NCBI RefSeq assembly: GCF_032118995.1
Contig: NC_092665.1
Coordinates: 3,632,001-3,696,000 of the forward strand
From: Asterias amurensis
Taxonomy: Eukaryota; Echinodermata; Asteroidea; Forcipulatida; Asteriidae
DNA: 64,000 bases
Direction: 5' to 3'
Below are positions 35,601 through 43,800 of the stretch, in pieces. Below the pieces are notes generated by a model. The model did no database searches and had not been told where the DNA came from. It was given only the letters and a program-made list of their open reading frames with translations. The position numbers and the translations under genes are program-made. Position 1 is the first letter of the stretch. Every line of letters begins with the position of its first letter.

Positions 35601-37009
35601 GCATATATCCTGGGGTGTGTTTTGGCGTTTGTAACCAATAGCTATTTTGGTTGAATTGGTCATGACTACCGCTTGCAATGACCACTTTCACACGGGGGAG
35701 TTATTTGTTTAACATGTCAAATTTCAATGCCATTATTATTTCATGTCATTCAAATTCATGCATGACTAAACATTTATTGTACTGACCTGGTATTGTAATG
35801 TGACGTCATTGGATATTACTAAATTTTGCACTGGAAGAGTATCAAATACAATGGCATTTCGCCAATTTAGCGTGAAGTTAGAGACTTACAATTGTTTTTG
35901 TGTCACTTTCTTGAATGACTCTTGGAAAATAAGTGGATCACAAACCTGAATTGAACCCCTCTTACAGACACTGGACACCTTTAGTTATTGTCAAAGACCA
36001 GTCTTCTCACTTTGTGTATCTCAACATTATGCATAAAATAACAAACCTGTGAACATTTGAACTCAATTGGTCGTCGAAGTTGCGAGAGAATAATGGAAGA
36101 AAAAACACCCTTGTCACACAAGTTGTGTGCTTCTCAAAGCTGTGTTACTTCAGAGGGAGCTGTTTCTCACAATATTTTATACTATCAACAGCTCTCCATT
36201 GCTTGTTACCAAGTCAGTTTTTATGCTAGCAATTATTTTGAGTAATTACCAATAGTGTCCAGTGCCTTAATTTTCTGATTTCAGCAGTCAGTGTGACATC
36301 AGTATAAGTTGATTTTCCCCAATTTTACTTACATCTTTTCTGTAGAGGGAATCACGATTGAAACTACAGCCATGAATGTGCCCTCATCGGTTGATGGTAG
36401 GAACTCAATTTATTAATTTGATTTCTTTTATCGTGTGTTTATGTAAATTATACTCAAAAAATATATTAACTATTTTTATATCACGTCCTTATTACTGACA
36501 TTGACCTAGGCACAAACGACATAAGGCACACACAGTAACAATGTACATCTTTGACCATGTCAACTCAATACAAAGCAATGTTTATTTCCACAATCAAAAA
36601 GTACAGTAAATTTGAAAATCATGGGCATATTATTAGGGTGGGAATCCAACATACGACCTTTACAATTCTAGAGCAGTGTCTTACCAACTAGACCAGTGTG
36701 ATTGCCCGGTAGCTAGAAGCAGCTCGAATAATTTTTTTTAAAAGCTTGTTTAATTAATATTTTCTGTTATTGTGAATTAGTATAACTGTCTGATGATAGG
36801 ACCAGGGGACCCTTAAACACAACTAGCATTGTGACCCGTATGCCTGAAAATACATGTGTAAGCAAGATGATGAAAAAATATAAGTTTTTCGGTATTAACA
36901 CCCAGGATAAAAATCAGGCATTCAGATAGTTTCCCTTGATAATTTCCCAAAGTTTCATCCTATACTTTTTTGCATTTTGTTTTTATTATTCCTTGCAGAT
37001 GTTGCATAA
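20649..37009 (+). CDS. TNF-receptor-like transmembrane protein 3 with triplicated stalk exon
   Basis: Modelled exons are 20649-20714, 22668-22739, 27273-27418, 28990-29092, 30047-30155, 30869-30919, 31867-31917, 32838-32888, 33997-34164, 35506-35544, 36346-36396 and 36999-37009, giving 305 residues with all phases closing. After a signal region (AYLVVAGMIFFVCFQPASG) come TNFR-like cysteines (LSCDLCQIGE, CTSGFPCKTCPG, CHGSRDTECKCAVGYD). Three near-identical 17-residue stalk repeats follow (PTSPTLEGTTDSPNQTG type). Then come a clear membrane span (SVIIICILSVIVIGCVLVIV) and a short tail with PTEEQ, which fits the loose TRAF2-type pattern. It lacks the extra CRD exon of receptor 2 (12820-13035) and has no death domain. 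Signalling through TRAF is inference. Confidence 0.82.
21302..21387. mobile_element. Short near-perfect hairpin
   Basis: AAGTTTTGGTCTTACG plus a gcgagagatagtc arm pairs with the complementary right arm around a small loop. It is probably a very short MITE in receptor 3 intron 1. Confidence 0.55.
21423..22482. mobile_element. Outer inverted-repeat transposon, interrupted by a second element
   Basis: The left end AGCAAGTTGGAGTGCGCACA and the complement of the right end (AGCAAGTTCGAGTGTGCACA) differ at two of 20 positions. CATAG flanks both sides (21418-21422, 22483-22487). The 735-bp element at 21519-22253 lies inside. No transposase frame is seen. Confidence 0.65.
21519..22253. mobile_element. 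Inner inverted-repeat transposon with 9-bp target duplication
   Basis: TAGACTTGATTCAAGTCCCA ... TGGGACTTGAGTCAAGTCTA bounds 735 bp. CTCGTTGGT is present at 21510-21518 and 22254-22262. A nine-base duplication suits Mutator-like elements, but it could be 8 bp plus a chance base (hAT). It is non-autonomous. Confidence 0.8.
22918..23184. mobile_element. MITE A, left-truncated
   Basis: The interior and right end (accaatagtgtccagtgcct) are kept and followed by tttaaa. The left end is missing. Confidence 0.7.
23659..23885. mobile_element. Family E inverted-repeat element
   Basis: It starts gggcccaatttcataaagcc and contains the family block ccttgataaaaacaagatga. Related copies are at 28686, 29108, 44672, 47508 and 60297. 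Confidence 0.6.
24745..24960 (+). mobile_element. LINE 3' coding fragment
   Basis: The reading SARIWNSLPLNHRSYLI followed by KIQISSLNF matches the WNSLP...FKS.L motif at the C-terminus of CR1/L2-type reverse transcriptases. It is short and contains a stop, so it is dead. Confidence 0.55.
25255..26010. repeat. Minisatellite, unit about 22-26 bp
   Basis: Variants of GGGGCACCAAGGCAATGACTA and GGTACCAGGGCAATGAGTAT are repeated some 30 times in receptor 3 intron 2. Higher-order copies of about 200 bp are visible (25370-25510 against 25600-25735). Open frames here are repeat artefacts. Confidence 0.95.
26842..27213. mobile_element. MITE F, full-length copy
   Basis: TTAA lies on both sides. Inverted arms share ggtgctgta...tttgagaaa, with a central palindrome around tttcgtctcatgatcaatgagacgaaa. 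The right end lies only about 60 bp before the exon at 27273. Confidence 0.75.
27473..27659. mobile_element. Palindromic element, family H
   Basis: gcttgcgggtacaaccatgt at the left pairs with the complement near 27640-27659. The middle has gagtgttggctct and agagccaacactc. Other copies are at 39160 and 45110. Confidence 0.65.
28131..28480 (-). repeat. tRNA-derived SINE, reverse strand
   Basis: The complement reads a head like GTAGCTGAGCGGTTAAGAGC followed downstream by the family body (cctcgcaggtacccatttat on the given strand), also seen at 53768-54030. Confidence 0.55.
28686..28918. mobile_element. Family E inverted-repeat element
   Basis: The ends are gggcccaatttcatagagct and agctcttggaaattgggccc. 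It lies about 70 bp before the exon at 28990. Confidence 0.7.
29108..29355. mobile_element. Family E inverted-repeat element
   Basis: Long inverted arms (catagagctgctaagcacaa and complement) meet around a short centre. It starts 15 bp after the donor at 29092. Confidence 0.7.
29363..29532. mobile_element. Inverted-repeat element, family G
   Basis: GGTTCATACTTCCTGCGAAT pairs with its complement at the right end. The total is 170 bp. A relative is at 47866-48049. Confidence 0.7.
29691..29900. mobile_element. Family I element, short copy
   Basis: aattcttcagacaatagaga at the left and tagtctgaggaattcaaatt at the right are inverted matches. Confidence 0.55.
30217..30420. mobile_element. MITE F, right-truncated
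   Basis: It starts after TTAA with aggatttgggtacc and keeps the left arm and centre only. Confidence 0.6.
30815..31812 (+). repeat. Exon-bearing tandem repeat, unit 1
   Basis: The unit, about 1 kb, runs from ttaagttgaccatggttggt through a 51-bp stalk exon (30869-30919), a GGTGGCAGCA foldback element (31109-31352) and a partial MITE A. Units 2 and 3 follow head to tail. Confidence 0.9.
31813..32783 (+). repeat. Exon-bearing tandem repeat, unit 2
   Basis: Almost identical to unit 1. Its stalk exon (31867-31917) has one coding change, Pro to Leu (TDSPNQ to TDSLNQ). Confidence 0.9.
32784..33735 (+). repeat. Exon-bearing tandem repeat, unit 3
   Basis: The exon at 32838-32888 encodes the same residues as unit 2. 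An AT-rich insert of about 325 bp (33047-33372) splits the unit, and the foldback part after it has diverged more. The MITE A portion is missing. Confidence 0.85.
33047..33372 (+). mobile_element. AT-rich insertion, possible LINE 3' end
   Basis: Units 1 and 2 read gcgcatttatttaaccgg here, and unit 3 has about 325 extra bp ending ggtcaataaaatatata. The T-rich body and A-rich end suggest a retroposed 3' end. No coding part is seen. Confidence 0.4.
34930..35155. repeat. Tandem pair of about 114-bp units containing inverted repeats
   Basis: Each unit holds acatttaaagtatacact, then ggccgtttga, ggttgcatggccacgacc and ccggttttaaac. A related fragment is at 39340-39410. Confidence 0.75.
35966..36267 (-). 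mobile_element. MITE A copy, internally shortened
   Basis: It runs from AGACACTGGACACC to accaatagtgtccagtgcct followed by TTAA. It lies between tail exons of receptor 3. Confidence 0.75.
36620..36715 (-). repeat. tRNA-derived SINE head, reverse strand
   Basis: GGGTGGGAATCCAACA is the complement of a B-box-like GGTTGGATTCC region. The A-box part lies at ttaccaactagacc. It is the same family as 39698-39880. Confidence 0.5.
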
Positions 37010-37129
37010 GAACCAAGTGTTACTACAGATTAACATCTAAAAAAGGTAATAGTTGATTAAAATTGATTCAATGAGTCATGCTCATATAGGAGTAGTTGTA
37101 ACTCAAGAAATCTGTTTATGCTTCGAGAA

Positions 37130-37800
37130 GGATGGCATTCATACAGGGATGCAAGAGCAATTTAGTCGGGCTGGTCGGGGGCTCAGTCAGATGGGTCACA
37201 CTAGGCAGGTCTATCAGCATGGTCGGGCCAGCTAGGTCGGACTGGTCAATTCAGTTTGGTCAGTCTGCCCAGTCAATCCTGGCAGGTCATTTAGGTTTGC
37301 CAGCCAAGTTAGTCCAAGCAGGACAGTCGGCTTGGTCGGCCTTTGCAGGCAGTCATCTGCCTGGTCAGCCGGGACAGGACAGTCCTGGCAGGTCATTTAG
37401 GTTTGCCAGCCAAGTTGGTCCAAGCAGGACAGTCAGCCTGGCCAGACTTGGCAGGACAGTCATCAGCCTGGTAAGTCAGGACAGGACAGTCCTGGCAGGT
37501 CATTTAGGTCAGCCAGCCAAGTTGGTCCAAGCAGGACAGTCAGCCTGGTCAGACTTGGCAGGACAGTCATCAGCCTGGTAAGTCAGGACAGGACAGTCCT
37601 GGCAGGTCATTTAGGTCAGCCAGCCAAGTTGGTCCAAGTAGGACAGTCAGCCTGGTCAGACTTGGCAGGACAGTCATCAGCTTGGTAAGTCAGGACAGGA
37701 CAGTCCTGGCAGGTCATTTAGGTCAGCCAGCCAAGTTGGTCCAAGCAGGACAGTCGGCCTGGTCAGTCCGGACAGGGCAGTCAGCGCAGTCAGATATTTG
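37130..37800 (+). repeat. Minisatellite, unit about 117 bp, GGTCAG-rich
   Basis: Four to five copies of a unit with tcctggcaggtcatttaggt, ccagccaagttggtcc and aggacagtcagcctggtcag lie just past the receptor 3 stop. The open frames are repeat artefacts. Confidence 0.95.
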
Positions 37801-37980
37801 ACCATAAAAAGGGAAGTTGTGATGAGTAATGGTGAGCTGTTGTGAACAATGACTGTTCAGATGATAGTAAAACGCCAGAGTAGGGAAATAATGGTGAACA
37901 AGTTCAGATAAATAAGCGGGAGAGTAGGGAAATAATGGTGAACAAGTTCAGATAAATAAGCGGGAGTTTCACATGTTTAA

Positions 37981-38066
37981 AGACACTGGACACTATTGGT
38001 AATTGTCAAAGACCAGTGTTATGCTAATAATTGTTTTTGAGTAATTACCAGTAGTGTCCACTGCCT
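37981..38066. mobile_element. MITE A, 86-bp minimal copy
   Basis: Both ends and both TTAA flanks are kept with almost nothing between, the shortest member of the family here. Confidence 0.85.
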
Positions 38067-38241
38067 TTAAGCTTTGAAAGTTAATACAAGAATTTTAGAA
38101 ATTGTATGAAACTTAACTGGGAGTCGATGCAATTTCGTTTGTACTGGTGTAATCTGGTGAGAACGAGGCAAGCAAGAATCGAGCATAGTTTTGTACACAT
38201 TGAATTTTAGCAATTACCTTTAATCTTTTTTCTTCTTTCAG

Positions 38242-38545
38242 GACGGCAGGATCTTCTAAAGGAATATAAAGCAGAGGGGGGGTAAAAGAAGGTGAAATGA
38301 GCTGTATTATACGAAAGTCTACGATCCCGACCATATCTCCAAGGGCCCCTGTGGCTCCTTTTCATGATGGCTCTCATTGCACAGTTAACATCGAGCAGGG
38401 GGATGGGGTGGGGGGGAATATATATTTTCAGGGGGAAGTGGACAGGGACATTGGGAATGGGTGGCCCAAGCATTTTGGTCAGGACTGTAGTCTTTTGAAA
38501 TGATCTACTCTGCTAAAGTGTTTGTAACAAGCCTTTAAATAAAAA
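38242..38545 (+). other. Possible receptor 3 3' UTR exon with AATAAA
   Basis: A good acceptor (ttctttcag) stands before 38242 and AATAAA lies at 38538-38543. A donor-like aaaggtaata follows the stop codon near 37045. Part of it resembles the repeat at 18640-18790, which weakens the case. Confidence 0.3.
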
Positions 38546-38579
38546 GTTCTGTATTTTATATCATGGTTGATGAAATTGC

Positions 38580-39150
38580 GGCCTACCCGCTAGATTTAAA
38601 AAGTAAAATGAAAAATTCCTTGTACTTTTCTACCTTAAAGCATTAACACACTTTCATGTGTATATATACATCATTTTGATAACATCTAGGCAATGTCAAT
38701 TTTTTTATTGAACATACTGTCACAAATAATATGCAGAAGCAATACTTTTGTTTCAAGGTATTGCAAATTTAGGGTATAATCAATAGACCATGTGAACCTT
38801 GTTTACAATAAGAGTGACCTTGTACATTCTGGCAGGCACTGTACTACACTGGTCCTATGAGAAAGTTGACATTTTGTGTCATAATTTCCATATCAAACCA
38901 AGAGTTATGAAAGCAATAGCTGGACAAGTTTTGAGATGTGCCCCCTTTAATCATATCAAAAGTTGATAATAATTAGACAGTGCAATCTCCGTAAAATATA
39001 AGATTTTAAATTTTCTTCCATTGAGCTGTGTACAAATCATGCCTGCAGGAAGTTCAGGCTCTGTGGCTCTTTTGTAAACATGTGATGTCACAGGTCACAT
39101 CGTCTATACCTCACATCCGTTAATTAACACAGCTCAATGTAGGAAGAAAC
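38580..39150. other. Intergenic stretch without recognised features
   Basis: Only short open frames without domain or splice support are present. Confidence 0.4.
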
Positions 39151-39159
39151 ATATGAATA

Positions 39160-39311
39160 AATAGTAAAGTTGCGCGTACAACCATGTGTAAAATTTCTAA
39201 TGAAGACGAGCAGAGTGTACCGTTTGAAACGTTCAAGACCACACCTGCTCTTCTCGAAGCCAACACTCGCACACAAGAGATTTACACACGGTTGTACCCG
39301 CAAGTTTACTA
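39160..39311. mobile_element. Family H palindromic element
   Basis: agtaaagttgcgcgtacaac pairs with gttgtacccgcaagtttact. Confidence 0.65.
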
Positions 39312-39697
39312 GGGGAATAAAAGGGTTGCGACGAGTTCTTTAATGGCCGTTTAAAACCGGCAGGGTCGTTGTCGTGTGATTGCCTTTATCGCACGGCAAC
39401 GCTCCAAAGGCTTTTTCTACAGTATCAACCTCTACCCTCGCAGGTACCCATTTATACCCCTGGGTGATGAGAAGTAATTATATGGTGCGTTCGATTACCT
39501 TCCCTTTGTCGACCCTGCGGTGCTCATTCGAGTGAGCCCCTGACATGACAAGAGCTAACCAAACAATCACTTACCCTCTCATGTTGTTGCCATGCACCTC
39601 CGGCCAGCCCCAAGTGACTCAAGAAGGGCACTCTGGGGCTGACCTGGGTACCTGCTGCCAAAACATAGGATTCGAACTGCCTCTAGCTGCTGGGCAA

Positions 39698-39880
39698 CCT
39701 CGGTAGTCTAGTTGGTAAGACACTGCTCTAAAATTGCAAGGGTCGTGGGTTGGAATCCCACCCGAGTAACATGCCTGTGATATTTTTTCACAGGACTCGG
39801 GGAAAGTACTGAGTATACAGTGCTAACACACATCGGTGTATGGGTAAAAACCAAAACTAATATTCTTTATCCCCGATGCA
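39698..39880 (+). repeat. tRNA-derived SINE
   Basis: GGTAGTCTAGTTGGTAAGAC and GTGGGTTGGAATCCCACCC give A and B boxes and a good T-arm. The family body (actgagtatacagtgctaac) follows, so it is a SINE and not a free tRNA. A tail-only relative lies near 13748-13870. Confidence 0.65.
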
Positions 39881-40877
39881 ATTTTAACATCTATTATGAC
39901 ATCAAAGCTATTCCATTGTACTTTGACAGATAGGGGTCAACCCGGGTACGTTTTAGCTAATCAAATGCACTTATTTAAATCACCGATTAATGCCTTGATC
40001 TTGGTACCTGTATATATGTAATGTATATTGAGTTATATTGTCAATTTTATTTATGAACTTTTTATTAGCAATTATTTTAGTGCATGTTTTGCTGATAATA
40101 AGCCCAACCCTATTATTATAGCGTTGGGGCTATTTCATTATTTTCTAGTGAATGGACAGGTGTGTATGATGGGGCCTACAACTTCAACTTCAAGCTTGGG
40201 AAATGTAGAATTATTAGTGCCATATTATAAACTTGTTTATAGTCAACGACTAGGGCTAACTAAAATCCTATTTGTTGGAAAAGAAATAAATGATGCTAGA
40301 ACTTTATGAAAACTTGCTTTGTTGTGTTTTTATTAGCGTTATGGATTTACATACGATGTATATATATATTGCAGAGAGTGTTGATTAAGTTGGTCTATGG
40401 GCGATATTTATATCACAAATTTCAAATTTCACCCGCTTCATTGACTGCCAAGTGGTTACCAGCCAAAATTACATTAAGTTTACATTGTTGTGACTGGTGT
40501 CCCAATAATTTTTTCCTTCAATAAAAATGTTTGCAGATTTTTCTTCACTGAGCTGTTGGCCCATGGCTATATGCCGCTGCCCAGCCTGTTAAACTGGAGA
40601 ACGTTGGTTCAAATCATGCCATAGAAAAGCTGTCTTGTTCCAACTTAACCATTTAAAAATTTACCACGTGGTAAACTTAAGGTTTTAAATCAATGGGGCC
40701 AACCGCTTTTGTCGCGGGCCGCGGGCGCGCATACGTGCAAAAACAACATTTTAAACAATGGACTTGGTAAAGTCTAGTCTAATTTCCAAAACACCCGGAA
40801 GTAAGTTCACGAAGTTCATGAACTTCCTGAGACGACGTTGTCCCCACAACAGTTGCTAAATCGGAGTATTTTTAACC

Positions 40878-43800
40878 ATGGCATTTTTATTGAGTTCAGT
40901 CAAGAAACAAGGGCTTTTTATTGTGATTTTATCACTCTTATGCAGCCTTTCATTTTCGACTGTCACAGTTCACGAATTAAAGTCTCGTTTTTGGCCCATT
41001 TCTGACCCAAACACTTTTGGCATTGCTTCAAAAAGTTTCGGAACGACGGCCAGTGCTAAATTGGAAAAGAGCGCAGGTAAAACATCGGGCAATTTTACAA
41101 CAAAAGACGGTCGTCCAGTCGTCGTATTTGACGATATTTTAGACTATAGGTTGCTTGTGGCTTGGGAGCAATATATCCACCTTGGCGGAATTTGGAGGTA
41201 AACGGCTTTTATTTCTGTTTTGCTTTAATTTAATTCAAATTAATATTTGCAATTTCATTCAACAACTGATTCACTCACTTCAGTGATTGGAGTGAAAAGA
41301 AAGTTTCTGACCCTGATATGTTGGAGGTCGTGCAGGTCTGCTCCAGTAGGCCTAGTGTGTTTTTGCTTGGACGCAGGCTTGGTTGGAGGGGGATATCCGG
41401 CTATGTTCGAAAAGCTTGGGTCGAAGAGCTCGGGTCCGGTCTTCGAATCGACCCTCCCCAGAGCCTTACTTGGAACTGTAACTAGCCAACAATGGGGGAC
41501 TTTTGGGATGCTTTGAGCACGCTTGCGGTGGAAGCTAGTTGCGATGATCGTAACCCTCTATCCTCCCCTCCGATCGTCGAGAGGATGGAGGGTTACGATC
41601 ATCGCAACTACGTGGCAGCAGACTAACCCGGTAAATCTCTATTGTTTCTTCCTCCATGGTTGTTCTGAGCATGCACAACACAAACAACCAAGCTGGTAAG
41701 TCTGCTGCCACCTAGCATCCCAATGTCTCCCATTCACCATGGCATTAACGTAAAGCGCATTGATTGAGACGTCACTAAAAGAACTTATTGTTATAATTAT
41801 TATATAAATGTGTGTTGAGACATTTTGTTAAAATGTTTTCTTGATATGTTTCAATTTCAGATTACATAATGGAGATTCTGAGACTGGAGACCAGAGGAAT
41901 CACAGCGGTATTTCCTGGGCAGCAACCTTCGATGCCGGGGTGTTCTCAAACTCGGAAACTGGCAGACGTATTTTAAGCCTTGTGAAAAGTTTACCTAAGC
42001 ATCATGGGAAGGGTAGTGGTGACGGGGAGTACAAACCATACAAAGTTGTCTGTAACATCCTCAGAAGGTAATTATAAGGTCAAATTTTTTACAAGTTTAA
42101 TTTTACATAACGACTGAATAAAAATTAGGAGGCATGGGTGGTGGAAGTGGGACCTGGGGACTGATGTAGTCTTGGGCCAAATGCCCTTCACATTTTGGCT
42201 TTAGCAGATATGGACCAATTCTTACTACAGCACTATATATTTGTTCATCTCTTTGTCAAAGTGGGTGGTCAGGTCATAGAGCAAGGACATGGTCAGGTCA
42301 TTTTGTTGGTCAGGTCAGTAGGTCTGTCAGGTCATTATTTAGATCGGTCAGTAGTAGGTCTGGCAAATCAGTCAGTTGGTCAAGTCGGTTGGTCAGGTCA
42401 GTCAGAGTTCAGGTCAGTCAAGTGGTCAGATCAGTAGGATGGTCAGGTCAGTAGGCAGGCCTGATACTTTGATCGCGGAGGGTGACAAAGGTGATTGAGA
42501 AATTTCCTCATAGGGTGCCCTTTTCCAAGAAGAAAATGCCTTGGTGCTCCTGCCCTTTATTTTAGAAAAGGAGCATACAGACCTGCAGTAGGTCTGTCAG
42601 AAGTCAGGTCAGTCATCAGCTGGTTAGGTGAGTAGGTCGGTCAGGTCAGGCGGTCAGGTCAGGTCAGTCAGAGGTCAGGTCAGTCAGCTGGTCAGGTCAG
42701 TTGGTCGGTCAGGTCAGGCGGTCAGGTCAGGTCAGTCAGATGGTCAAGTTGGTTGGTCAGGTCAGTCAGAGTTCAGGTCAGTCAGGTGGTCAGATCAGTT
42801 GGATGGTCAGGTCAGTTGGCAGGCCTGATACTTTGATCGCGGAGGCAATAAAGGTGATTGAGAAATTTCCTCATAGGGTACCCTTTTCCAAGAAGAAAAT
42901 GCCTTGGTGCTCCTGCCCTTTATTTTAGAAAAGGAGCATACAGACCTGCAGTAGGTCTGTCAGAAGTCAGGTCAGTCATCAGCTGGTCAGGTGAGTAGGT
43001 CGGTCAGGTCAGGCGGTCAGGTCAGGTCAGTCAGAGGTCAGGTCAGTCAGCTGGTCAGGTCAGTTGGTCGGTCAGGTCAGGCGGTCAGGTCAGGTCAGTC
43101 AGATGGTCAAGTTGGTTGGTCAGGTCAGTCAGAGTTCAGGTCAGTCAGGTGGTCAGATCAGTTGGATGGTCAGGTCAGTTGGCAGGCCTGATACTTTGAT
43201 CGCGGAGGCAATAAAGGTGATTGAGAAATTTCCTCATAGGGTACCCTTTTCCAAGAAGAAAATGCCTTGGTGCTCCTGCCCTTTATTTTAGAAAAGGAGC
43301 ATACAGACCTGCAGTAGGTCTGTCAGAAGTCAGGTCAGTCATCAGCTGGTCAGGTGAGTAGGTCGGTCAGGTCAGGCGGTCAGGTCAGGTCAGTCAGAGG
43401 TCAGGTCAGTCAGCTGGTCAGGTCAGTTGGTCGGTCAGGTCAGGCGGTCAGGTCAGGTCAGTCAGATGGTCAAGTTGGTTGGTCAGGTCAGTCAGAGTTC
43501 AGGTCAGTCAGGTGGTCAGATCAGTTGGATGGTCAGGTCAGTTGGCAGGCCTGATACTTTGATCGCGGAGGCAATAAAGGTGATTGAGAAATTTCCTCAT
43601 AGGGTACCCTTTTCCAAGAAGAAAATGCCTTGGTGCTCCTGCCCTTTATTTTAGAAAAGGAGCATACAGACCTGCAGTAGGTCTGTCAGAAGTCAGGTCA
43701 GTCATCAGCTGGTCAGGTGAGTAGGTCGGTCAGGTCAGGCGGTCAGGTCAGGTCAGTCAGAGGTCAGGTCAGTCAGCTGGTCAGGTCAGTTGGTCGGTCA

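Noticed and set aside
37132-37581. Open frame of 149 codons
   Set aside because: It lies in the GGTCAG minisatellite and encodes only a periodic Gln/Ser/Gly pattern.
39698-39775. Possible tRNA gene
   Set aside because: The head looks tRNA-like but runs into a shared SINE body also seen at 13748.
40028-40524. Two short open frames upstream of the dioxygenase gene
   Set aside because: There is no recognisable domain, no splice connection in phase to the gene, and the composition is AT-rich like the surrounding intergenic DNA.
41247-41516. 89-codon frame after dioxygenase exon 1
   Set aside because: It lies in intron 1. The exon 1 donor and the acceptor at 41861 join in phase and give continuous domain sequence.
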